In this document: piece after piece, positions 9,204 through 16,675 of the stretch
Layout of the letters: every line of letters starts with the position of its first letter
Numbering within the stretch: the stretch's first letter is position 1
Source: an uncultured Spartobacteria bacterium
Lineage (GTDB): Bacteria > Verrucomicrobiota > Verrucomicrobiia > Chthoniobacterales > Chthoniobacteraceae
Direction: 5' to 3'
DNA: 33,302 bases
Assembly: GCA_903929475.1 (NCBI GenBank)
Contig: CAIYUV010000078.1
Span: 1 to 33,302, forward strand
The notes under the pieces: model-generated
Database searches by the model: none
Told to the model about the DNA's origin: nothing
The model's input: only the letters and a program-made list of their open reading frames with translations
Program-made: the position numbers and the translations under genes

Positions 9204-10061
9204 CTACTTCGCGCTGGGCTGGTTGGTCGCGAGAAGTTCGATGAGGCTGCGCAAAACTTCATCGCGGTCTTTTCCATCGAGCGCGAGGGCGAGCTGTGCG
9301 GTGAGCAAGCCGTATTTCACCCCGAAGTCATAGCGTCGCCCGTCGAGTTCGGTGGCGAGATAGCGTTCGCTTTGCGCGAGCTGTGCGAGTGCGGCACGGA
9401 GGTGGACGGTGTTCTCGCGGCCCTTCGCTTTTTCAAACATCGCGGCGAGGATTCGATGGACGGCAGGCGTGAGGACGTGCATCCCGAAAAAGCAGAGATA
9501 GTAGCCAGCGCGAAGGCCGGGCACATCTATCTTTTGTTCAGCCTCGGTGGGCGTGGGTTTTTCGAGCACAGTATCCACGGCGTAGAGTCTGCGTCCCGCA
9601 TCCACGAGTTTGCCGCCGATTGCGCCGTAGTAGGCGAGTTGGCTTTCGTGGGTGCTTTGAACGGCGGAGACGGCGCATTTTTCCGCGCGTGCGAGCGCGA
9701 CGAGCTGCGCGGCGCAACCCTGCTGCGTGGCGCTGAGGTAAAGGTGGTCTCCCACGAGCAGCAGAAAAGGATCGCCGCCCGTGAACGCTGCTGCGCTGTG
9801 AATCGCGTGTGCGTAGCCGAGCGGTTGCACCTGTTCGATGAACGTGAGCCGTTCCGCGTGCACGCCAGCGGCGGTGCGAAATGCGGGCGCATCTCCGGGC
9901 GAGATGATGACGCCGATGCTTTCGATGCCAGCGCGGAGAACCTCCTCGATGAGGATGGTGAGCGCGGTTTTTGTGATGCCGTCGCGATCCACAAGGGATT
10001 GCAACGGGAGTGTGCGCTGAGTTTTTCCTGCGGCGGTGATGAGGGCTTTGCGGATGTCCAT
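9204..10061 (-). CDS. GalU-like nucleotidyltransferase (divergent UTP-glucose-1-phosphate uridylyltransferase family)
   Basis: This 285-residue protein has a Rossmann-like NTP_transferase fold: [16 protein letters not shown] at the N-terminus (the Arg of the GxGTR motif is kept), [17 protein letters not shown] near residue 75 matching the GalU EPLGLGHA segment, LLLVGDHLY matching the metal-binding Asp strand, and [10 protein letters not shown] near 165. The canonical PKEMLP signature is replaced by [11 protein letters not shown], so substrate choice may differ from GalU. The gene is followed 2 nt later by the kinase/pyrophosphorylase fusion, and it lies 48 nt after the GH13 gene. All three probably form one sugar-nucleotide operon. 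A UDP-glucose, TDP-sugar or regulatory paralogue function is possible. Confidence 0.75.
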   Translation of the reverse strand: MDIRKALITAAGKTQRTLPLQSLVDRDGITKTALTILIEEVLRAGIESIGVIISPGDAPAFRTAAGVHAERLTFIEQVQPLGYAHAIHSAAAFTGGDPFLLLVGDHLYLSATQQGCAAQLVALARAEKCAVSAVQSTHESQLAYYGAIGGKLVDAGRRLYAVDTVLEKPTPTEAEQKIDVPGLRAGYYLCFFGMHVLTPAVHRILAAMFEKAKGRENTVHLRAALAQLAQSERYLATELDGRRYDFGVKYGLLTAQLALALDGKDRDEVLRSLIELLATNQPSAK

Positions 10062-10109
10062 CGGCGCGGAGACTGCGCGAGAGAAGGCTGCGGGTCAAAC
10101 CTGCGTGAG

Positions 10110-12041
10110 CTACTTCGCTTTTTCGATGGTGAAAATGGCGGCGCTTTTGCCGGACAGCGTGATTCCGGCGGTGGGGATGGCTTTCTGCCAGACGACTTCC
10201 GCCGTGGCATCGAGCGAGGATGGGACTGTGACGCGGAGTGTCAGTTTTGCGTCCTTGGCGATGAGAGGCTGGCCGTCCTTGGTGACGAGGCGCATCGGTA
10301 TTTTTGGTGCACCTGTCGTGGATTTGCCATTGGCTGCATTGAAAACGACGATGGCGACATCGTCCGGCCTGCCGTCGCGCAGGGTGTAGCGGGCGAAAGC
10401 GAAAGTTCCGTCGTCGGTTTTAATATCGCCACTGTCCACCCAAAGGACGTTTTGCTCACCATCGGTGAGCGCGGAGATTTCGCGCCGCACTTTGATGAGC
10501 GCAGCGAGTTCGCGGAAAGTTTCGCCGTCGCGCAGCGTGCGCAATTTTTCCTCCTGTCCGCGAGGGATGAATGTGAGCTGCCCGGAATCGCTCTCGCCGC
10601 GTAGGTTGCCGCGTGTGTCTGTGAGTTCGGCCTCCGTGCCGTAGTATAGGCACGGAATGCCCTCGGTGGTGAGCATCAGTGCGTTGGCGAGCAGGTTTTG
10701 CTGCGCACTCACGCTGGCGATACGGAAGCGGCTTGCGCCTTCGGAACTCTCAATGAAGTTCACGAGTTTTTGCCGCGCATTAAGGCCGTCGGGGCCGGGC
10801 GTGGGATTTAATGCGGTTCCGTTTTGCGCCTTGATGGTTTCATCAAGCATCCGTGCGCTTCCCCATCTACCGAGTGCGTGGCGGAGGTAGTCGCGCGCGG
10901 CGGCGCAGAGCTGGTAATTGAGCACGCTGTCGAAACACGGGTCTTTGCGCGCGGGCGATTGAAGCGGGAACGTGTATTTGCCGCTGACGAGCACGGAGCC
11001 GTTGTTGATTTTGGCGCAAAGCAGTAATTGCTTCGCGTGTTCCGGCCCCACTTTTGCGCGGAGCCGCTTGGTGAATGCGTCCAAAAATTCCCGATGCACA
11101 TACTTCGCGGAATCCATCCCGAAGCCGTCCACGCCGATGTCCGTGAGATAGAACGAGTAGATTTCCACGAACTCATCCACGAGCCGCGAAAAGTGCACGC
11201 TCTTTGGATCCGTGTTGATATCGCGCGCAAAAAACAGGTCGCACTGCAACTCCTCGCCGTTGCGCTTTTCAAGCGATTTTTCGTCCATGCCCTTGCGGCT
11301 GTAGGTTTCGAGCTTTTGCAGCAGGCCGCTCGTTTTCACGTCGCGGCCGAGGATCGTCACCGGGCCGCCGGGCATGGTGCGGAGCGCGTTCCACTCGGGG
11401 ATGTTCATCCATTTCACAAAGTCGTGAAAGTCATCGCGCGCGTAAGGCATCCGCCACTCGAAGCAATCGTCGCGGTCAAATTGCGAGTTACCGTTTCCAT
11501 CGTAGTAAAAAACGGTGCCGGCGTGGTTGCAAACGATGTCCTGCACGACCTTGATGCCGTGCGCGTGCGCGAGAGCGACGAAATCCTTGTAGTGCTGCAT
11601 CCGTCCATCGCGGGAATTTTCGTATTCGCGTGCGCCATCGAGTGAACGCCGCGAGGTCCAATGCGGATCGATATCGAGGAAATCCTGCGCCCAATATCCG
11701 TGATACCCGGTCGTAGTCGCTCCGTAATCATTGAGGGAATTCCACACGTTGCGCACTGGCGGGGAAATCCACAGAGCAGTCACACCGAGCGCGTCGAAGT
11801 AACCGGATGCCACCGCTTTTTCCAGGCCGCGCAGATCGCCACCGTGATACTTCATGATGTCCTGTTGCGTTGCGTCGTGCAGCGATGCGTCGCTGCCGGG
11901 CGGGACGTTGTTTTCCGGGTCGCCGTCGAAAAAACGATCCGTGGGCGCAAAGTAGAGGACTTCGTGATTCCAAGGGCGCACATCAGCCGCAAGGGTAACG
12001 ACGTTGAGAGTGACGAGTGCGAGCGTGAAACGGAGCAGCAT
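10110..12041 (-). CDS. Exported GH13 alpha-amylase-like protein with missing catalytic residues
   Basis: The start at 12041 gives MLLRFTLALVTLNVVTLAA, a signal peptide, and a 643-residue product; the longer reading from 12188 would put 49 unlikely residues before it. The TIM-barrel pattern of GH13 is clear: GYWAQDFLDIDPHW near 115-128, region I DIVCNHAG at 168-175, region II VDGFGMDSAKYV at 304-315 with the nucleophile Asp at 310, then FDSVLNY and IPCLYYGTE near 462. However, the invariant Arg two residues before the nucleophile is Gly, the general-acid Glu position in strand 5 reads LLLCAKINNG (Lys 344), and the region IV NHD motif is FIESSEGASRF. A C-terminal beta domain with an Asn/Asp-rich stretch follows. 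The protein may bind glucan without cleaving it, or use changed chemistry. Confidence 0.85.
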   Translation of the reverse strand: MLLRFTLALVTLNVVTLAADVRPWNHEVLYFAPTDRFFDGDPENNVPPGSDASLHDATQQDIMKYHGGDLRGLEKAVASGYFDALGVTALWISPPVRNVWNSLNDYGATTTGYHGYWAQDFLDIDPHWTSRRSLDGAREYENSRDGRMQHYKDFVALAHAHGIKVVQDIVCNHAGTVFYYDGNGNSQFDRDDCFEWRMPYARDDFHDFVKWMNIPEWNALRTMPGGPVTILGRDVKTSGLLQKLETYSRKGMDEKSLEKRNGEELQCDLFFARDINTDPKSVHFSRLVDEFVEIYSFYLTDIGVDGFGMDSAKYVHREFLDAFTKRLRAKVGPEHAKQLLLCAKINNGSVLVSGKYTFPLQSPARKDPCFDSVLNYQLCAAARDYLRHALGRWGSARMLDETIKAQNGTALNPTPGPDGLNARQKLVNFIESSEGASRFRIASVSAQQNLLANALMLTTEGIPCLYYGTEAELTDTRGNLRGESDSGQLTFIPRGQEEKLRTLRDGETFRELAALIKVRREISALTDGEQNVLWVDSGDIKTDDGTFAFARYTLRDGRPDDVAIVVFNAANGKSTTGAPKIPMRLVTKDGQPLIAKDAKLTLRVTVPSSLDATAEVVWQKAIPTAGITLSGKSAAIFTIEKAK

Positions 12042-12168
12042 GGCCTTGAAACTACACCCAGCTTTTTCTCCACGCACTCTTTGAGCAGAAAAATAAAACC
12101 AAGCCCTCGATGCCCGCGCCAAAATAGGCGAGACGAGGAGCCGGGTTCTGTTGCGGCAGGCGTGCTGA

Positions 12169-12321
12169 TTAGAGATCAGCCAAGCCAAGCATCTCGGGGC
12201 GGCTGAGCAGCGTCACAAGGAATGCGACGAGCGCAGCCAGCGTGGCGAGCAGACCGAACCGGACATACCACCACGGGCGCTCAGCGCCAGTGGCCATTGC
12301 GATGTGTAGGTTGTTGTTCAT
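12169..12321 (-). CDS. Small single-pass membrane protein
   Basis: A 50-residue protein (MNNNLHIAMATGAERPWWYV...) contains one hydrophobic segment (FGLLATLAALVAFLVTLL) preceded by Trp-Trp-Tyr and Arg and followed by Arg-Pro-Glu. The start is chosen because GAGGGG lies 5-10 bases upstream of the ATG, one of the few clear Shine-Dalgarno sequences in the window. An upstream in-frame ATG at 12363 would add 14 residues. No family is recognised. It lies between the transglutaminase cluster and the carbohydrate genes and is preceded by a 16-base inverted repeat. Confidence 0.5.
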   Translation of the reverse strand: MNNNLHIAMATGAERPWWYVRFGLLATLAALVAFLVTLLSRPEMLGLADL

Positions 12322-12325
12322 ACCG

Positions 12326-12331
12326 CCCCTC
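12326..12331 (-). promoter_or_regulatory. Ribosome binding site for the small membrane protein
   Basis: GAGGGG on the minus strand ends 4 bases before the ATG at 12321. This purine-rich stretch decides the start of the short gene and stands out because most neighbours lack a clear Shine-Dalgarno. Confidence 0.5.
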
Positions 12332-12349
12332 TTTACCGCCATTCGTCCG

Positions 12350-12365
12350 ACGTGACACGTCACGT
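12350..12365. promoter_or_regulatory. Candidate operator: 16-base inverted repeat
   Basis: ACGTGAC-AC-GTCACGT is a 7+7 bp perfect inverted repeat with a 2-base centre. It is located 29 bases upstream of the small membrane gene and 37 bases beyond the end of the last transglutaminase-like gene. It has no T-tract, so it looks like a dimeric regulator site rather than a terminator. The regulator is unknown. Confidence 0.4.
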
Positions 12366-12401
12366 TTCTGTGAACAATGTGGCGTTTATGTTTCGCAAAA
12401 T

Positions 12402-13250
12402 TCAGGCGTCCAGACGCTCGACGAACACCTCGACATCCATCGTCCGCTGGGTGTTTCCTTTATAGTGGCCGCGGACGGGTGGGACATCTGCGTAGTCACG
12501 ACCGACGGCCAGTTTGATGTAACGCTCGTCCGCCGGCTGGTTGTTTGTCGGATCCAGTCCGCGCCAGCCGAGGCCGGGCAGGAAAACTTCACACCAAGCG
12601 TGGCTGGCTTGCGCGCCGAGGAGTTGATCGCGCGGGCCGTTATAAAGATAGCCGCTCACATAGAGCGCGGGAATTTGAAGTGCGCGGCACAGACCGCACA
12701 TGACGTGGGCGAAGTCTTGGCAGACACCTTTGCGGTCGCGCAGCACATCGCGCATGTGCGTGTGGACACCCGTCGCGCTCGGCGTGTAGGCGAACTCTTT
12801 ATGGATATACCTCATTATGGACTGCGCAGCCTGCCACACGTCGGCATGGTCGTGTGTGAGGTCGAGTGCGAGGCGCCATGCTTCGGGGCTGCGTTCGACG
12901 AAGGTGCTCTCTTGCAAAAAATCAAAGCAGCGATCCATGCGCACGCAGTCGGGAAGCGCGGACATCGGCGACGGTGTGGCGACGAGCAATGGTGCGATGG
13001 ATGCGGTCGAAATCACAGCTTTGCTTTCCACGAGCAGGGACTGATGCGACTCGGGTAGTTCAAAAAAGTGGACGGTGTTTTTATGAAAGTCGCTGTATTG
13101 CGAGATGCGAGCGGCGGGCTGCACGTCGAGGTGAAAACTCTCGCATGTCTGGTGTTCGTTCGTCACTGGACGCAGCCGGACTTCATTGAAGCTTTCGCGG
13201 ACTGGGCCTGCGTATTCGTAGCGCGTGCGGTGCGAGACTTGGAGTTTCAT
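12402..13250 (-). CDS. Transglutaminase-like cysteine protease-fold protein (third of three in cluster)
   Basis: This 282-residue protein starts MKLQVSHRTRYEY, the standard opening of the Bact_transglu_N domain (about 1-80). The transglutaminase core follows, with the catalytic triad visible: Cys in RKGVCQDFAH near 175, His in ASHAWCEVF near 215 and Asp in LDPTNN near 234. Members of this family are cytosolic or secreted peptidases/amidohydrolases; here no signal peptide is seen, so it is probably cytosolic. It is the last gene of the cluster, 46 nt after the preceding paralogue. The triad is intact, so an active enzyme is expected. Whether it makes, breaks or rearranges amide bonds is not known. 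Confidence 0.9.
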   Translation of the reverse strand: MKLQVSHRTRYEYAGPVRESFNEVRLRPVTNEHQTCESFHLDVQPAARISQYSDFHKNTVHFFELPESHQSLLVESKAVISTASIAPLLVATPSPMSALPDCVRMDRCFDFLQESTFVERSPEAWRLALDLTHDHADVWQAAQSIMRYIHKEFAYTPSATGVHTHMRDVLRDRKGVCQDFAHVMCGLCRALQIPALYVSGYLYNGPRDQLLGAQASHAWCEVFLPGLGWRGLDPTNNQPADERYIKLAVGRDYADVPPVRGHYKGNTQRTMDVEVFVERLDA

Positions 13251-13296
13251 TAACGAAGTCGTGGACGCTATGGAGCAACCGTCATGTGTCGAGTGC

Positions 13297-14172
13297 TCAA
13301 CTTACCGGCTCCACATCCACCGCGACATCCACTGTGTGTTCGCCGCCGCCAGTCAGCACGCCGCTGAGCGGGCTCACGTCGCTGAAATCCCGTCCGAGCG
13401 CGACGGTGATGTGTTCGTCGGCGGGCAGCATGTTGTTTGTGGGATCGAAATCTACCCAGCCAGTCTGTGGACAAAATACTGAGAACCATGCGTGCGAAGC
13501 ATCCGAGCCGATGAGGCGTTCCTCGCCCTGCGGTGGAAGCGTGCGAAGATAACCGCTGACATAACGCGCGGGCAGGCCGAGCGAGCGCAGGCAGGCGATG
13601 CCAAGGTGGGCGAAATCCTGACAGACGCCACGCCTTTTCTCCCACACTTCGGTGAGAGGCGTAGCCACAGTCGTAGCGCGTGGATCGTAGATAAAATCGG
13701 TATGCAATCGTCTCATCAGATCACGCGCTCCTGCGAGCAACTGTGTCCCGCGAGTGAAGCTACTGCGTGCGTAGTCGGCGAATTCCGGCGCGGCATAAAG
13801 GAGTGGGGAGTTCAGGCAAAATTCATAGGCCGCAACGTCGTTTGGAGAAACGGGATCGCGAAAACGTTCGACGACGCTCTCCCACTCGGGCGTGAGGCCG
13901 AGCGATTGCGGGCGCTCATTCACCACCGCGACGATGCTGGTGGCGGTGACTTCAAAACGACGATGGTTTTCCTGAATACTGAATGAACAGACTTGGTTTC
14001 CGAGATAGTCCACGCGCTGTCGGCGCAGTGCAGGCACGGGTGAGATATTCAGGGCGAAGTTACTCGGTTGCTGAGTGTCTGTCGTGCGTGGGTGGAGGCG
14101 TGCTGTGTGGTGCGAAACAGTGACCGGCTCACTGTAATCGTAGATGCTGCGATGGGTGATGCGGTATTCCAC
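13297..14172 (-). CDS. Transglutaminase-like cysteine protease-fold protein (second of three in cluster)
   Basis: This 291-residue protein opens MEYRITHRSIYDY and has the Bact_transglu_N domain followed by the transglutaminase core. The triad reads Cys in RRGVCQDFAH, His in ASHAWFSVF and Asp in FDPTNN. It is clearly paralogous to the neighbouring 12402-13250 gene but divergent in length and loops. The start is GTG, two bases after the stop codon of the ATP-grasp/alpha-E fusion gene, which implies translational coupling. No signal peptide is seen. The cluster as a whole suggests action on an amide-linked product made by the ATP-grasp and DUF2126 proteins. Confidence 0.9.
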   Translation of the reverse strand: MEYRITHRSIYDYSEPVTVSHHTARLHPRTTDTQQPSNFALNISPVPALRRQRVDYLGNQVCSFSIQENHRRFEVTATSIVAVVNERPQSLGLTPEWESVVERFRDPVSPNDVAAYEFCLNSPLLYAAPEFADYARSSFTRGTQLLAGARDLMRRLHTDFIYDPRATTVATPLTEVWEKRRGVCQDFAHLGIACLRSLGLPARYVSGYLRTLPPQGEERLIGSDASHAWFSVFCPQTGWVDFDPTNNMLPADEHITVALGRDFSDVSPLSGVLTGGGEHTVDVAVDVEPVS

Positions 14173-14174
14173 GA

Positions 14175-16673
14175 TTAGTCGGCGCGTGAGATGGAGGAGT
14201 GGGTGAAGTAGCTCGCGGCAATTGCATCCGACAGCAGCGGTAAATCACGAAGGAGATCGCGGAGCACTGCGCCCGTCTGTCCGGCGTGCCAGCCTCCGCT
14301 GAGGCCGGTGAGTTCGCGAGGGTCGAGCAGGCGCACTCGTGAGACACATTCGATGAGCAGGCGATGGCCGGGGCTCGGCAATGCGCTCTGTTTCTCGCGT
14401 GGCAGGCGCTCGAAATGTTTTACGAGCTGGAGGAGTTGGAAGAGCAGGGAGCGGGGGTTCGTATCGTCGAGCAGGATGAGATCGATGACAGCGGTGATGT
14501 CCGGCAAGAGATTGTAGCGCGAGCGGTAGGTGAGCGTGCAGTCGGTGAATTCGAGCACCGCTTCGAGCAGGCTGGGATTATCCGCCTCGGGCGAGCGCAG
14601 CGCGCAATCGAGGAAATTGCAGAGATACAGCGAGCGTTCGATGCGCAGGCCCATGTCGAGGAAACGCCATCCTTGCGCACGTGTCATGTTTTCACGCGAA
14701 AATCCCGAGAGCGATGCGGTGAGCATGAGCAGTCGGTTGAGCACGGCAATTGCCTCGCCAGCGAGAAGCATTCGGCCTTCGCCGGGAAGCGTGAGACATT
14801 CATCAAGCTGACTGAGCACGCGCCACACGTCGTTCGATGTGCGGTCGCGCACGAGCATCGCTAGATGCTCCAGGCGATCGGCGAGATTGCGAAGGCTGCA
14901 CGCGCGCGTTGGATCAAAGACCGCGCCCATCAAATCAGCCTCAAGCGCCTCGGCGTTGTGTGCCGCCCATTCGGGTAAAAGCTGGCCCTGCAATTCCAAC
15001 GCTCGCAACAGCGGTGTAAGCAATGACATCGCGCTGCCGGAATTTTCGGGATTGAAGCGCAGCAGCGTGCTCCGCAGCAGGCGCGCCGTTGCGTCTGCGC
15101 GTTCTGCATAACGGCCCAGCCAGAAAAAATTGTCCGCCAATCGGCTCGGCAGATTGTTTCCCACGCGGCGCAGTTCGATGGCGCGGCTCGGTGATTGGAG
15201 CAGCGTCACTTCCTCCACCGGTGCATCGCTCAAGACCCATGTGTCTTTGCTCGCGCCACCGTGTTGCATTGAGATCAGCCGCATGTTGCCATCCGGCGCG
15301 ACGCGTGTGAGACCGCCGGGCATCACGCGATAGCCGTTTGGCGTTGCGACGACATATACGCGCAAAACGATGGGCTGCGGGACGAGAGCCGAGCCGTTCC
15401 ACGATGGCGCAGTCGAGAGAGCGACCCGTTCCTGCGCCGTCCAGAGGTGCGGTTGAAAACGGATGCGCGCCCGGATTTCCTCTGGTGAAAGCGCAGGCTC
15501 GGGACGTGTGCGAAACGCGGGACGCACGTTCAGTTCGGCGAGGTTTTCGAGCGCGTATTTTTCCGCCGACTTTTGTCCGCACCACCATGTCGCCACGCTT
15601 GGCATTCGCAGTTCCTCGCCGAGCAAATGCTGGCAGAGCCCCGGCAGGAACGCCATGAACGCCGGGCTTTGCAGCAGGCCGGTGCCGAGCGCATTTGCGA
15701 GTGCGACGTTGCCAGCGCGGACAGCGCCGACGAGGCCGGGCACGCCTAGCATCGAGTCGTTGCGAAGTTCGAGTGGATCGCAAAAATCATCATCCACGCG
15801 GCGCAGGATCACATCCACGGGTTCGAGGCCGCTGAGTGTTTTCAAAAAGACGCGGTCATCGCGCACGGTGAGGTCTTCGCCCTGAACCATCGTGTAGCCG
15901 AGGTAGCGCGCGAGCCACGATTGCTCGAAGTAGGTTTCATTGAATGGCCCCGGCGTGAGCAGCACGACACGTGGATCGCCGACTGCGTGAGGCGCCAGCG
16001 CAGACAGTGAATTTTTTAGCTCGCGGAAAAACCCGGCCTGTCGCTGCACCCGGCATCCACGGAAAGGCTCGGGCAATACACGCGAAGTGATGAGGCGGTT
16101 TGCGAGCGCATAGCCTGCTCCGGTGGGGATCGCCGTGCGGTCGCCGAGCACCCACCACTGACCGTCCGGCGAGCGTGCGAGATCGGCCGCGTAGAAGTTC
16201 AAATGCCGCCCGCCTGCTGGCCGGATGCCGTGCGCGGGCCGCAGGAAGTCAGATTGCGCAAATACAAGCGCGGGTGGCAGCCATGCGGAGCGGATGAGAT
16301 CCTGCGGGCCGTAGCAATCCGCGAGGATGTGATCCAATAATTCAGCACGTTGTGTGATGGCCGTTTCGAGCGAAGCCCATTCAGCAGGTGCGATGAGAAA
16401 AGGAATCGGATCGAGCTGCCACGGACGCTCCATGCCGCGCGGGTCGCCATACACATTGTAGGTGATGCCCTGCTCATCCACGATTCTGCGCGCGGTTTCG
16501 GCGCGCCGTTTCAACTCCCCCGGAGGCAGGTCGTGCAAGTCGCGCGCAAGACCTGCAAAGTGCGCGCGCACGTTTCTGCTCGCGTCGAGATACTCATCCC
16601 ATGGAACACCTGATTTTGGTGTGTAGACGTCGGAGTGCGACGCGGTGGATGCGATGGCTTTTGTGATGGGCAC
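14175..16673 (-). CDS. Circularly permuted ATP-grasp / alpha-E domain fusion protein
   Basis: This 832-residue fusion begins with GTG at 16673, two bases after the stop of the DUF2126 gene; the longer open frame from 16886 would overlap that gene by 211 bases and is rejected. The N-terminal half is a circularly permuted type 2 ATP-grasp (DUF404/DUF407): ITYNVYGDPRG, VVLLTPGPFNETYFEQSWLA, RVDDDFCDPLELRNDSMLGV, GNVALANALGTGLL and [10 protein letters not shown]. The last third is an alpha-E domain (LPSRLADNFFWLGRYAERAD onward). Compared with the stand-alone paralogue at 23893-25329, two features differ: [11 protein letters not shown] is here VLGDRTAIPTG, and the glycine-rich [11 protein letters not shown] loop is replaced by NVRPAFRTRP. 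The ATP-grasp part may therefore be a divergent or less active copy. Confidence 0.87.
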   Translation of the reverse strand: MPITKAIASTASHSDVYTPKSGVPWDEYLDASRNVRAHFAGLARDLHDLPPGELKRRAETARRIVDEQGITYNVYGDPRGMERPWQLDPIPFLIAPAEWASLETAITQRAELLDHILADCYGPQDLIRSAWLPPALVFAQSDFLRPAHGIRPAGGRHLNFYAADLARSPDGQWWVLGDRTAIPTGAGYALANRLITSRVLPEPFRGCRVQRQAGFFRELKNSLSALAPHAVGDPRVVLLTPGPFNETYFEQSWLARYLGYTMVQGEDLTVRDDRVFLKTLSGLEPVDVILRRVDDDFCDPLELRNDSMLGVPGLVGAVRAGNVALANALGTGLLQSPAFMAFLPGLCQHLLGEELRMPSVATWWCGQKSAEKYALENLAELNVRPAFRTRPEPALSPEEIRARIRFQPHLWTAQERVALSTAPSWNGSALVPQPIVLRVYVVATPNGYRVMPGGLTRVAPDGNMRLISMQHGGASKDTWVLSDAPVEEVTLLQSPSRAIELRRVGNNLPSRLADNFFWLGRYAERADATARLLRSTLLRFNPENSGSAMSLLTPLLRALELQGQLLPEWAAHNAEALEADLMGAVFDPTRACSLRNLADRLEHLAMLVRDRTSNDVWRVLSQLDECLTLPGEGRMLLAGEAIAVLNRLLMLTASLSGFSRENMTRAQGWRFLDMGLRIERSLYLCNFLDCALRSPEADNPSLLEAVLEFTDCTLTYRSRYNLLPDITAVIDLILLDDTNPRSLLFQLLQLVKHFERLPREKQSALPSPGHRLLIECVSRVRLLDPRELTGLSGGWHAGQTGAVLRDLLRDLPLLSDAIAASYFTHSSISRAD

Positions 16674-16675
16674 GT

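Noticed and set aside
9372..10604. Plus-strand open frame of 410 codons
   Set aside because: It runs antisense through the GalU-like gene and the end of the GH13 gene. Its sequence has no family pattern while the minus frames do.
12042..12188. N-terminal extension of the GH13 protein
   Set aside because: It would place 49 non-conserved residues before an obvious signal peptide and overlap the small membrane gene end.
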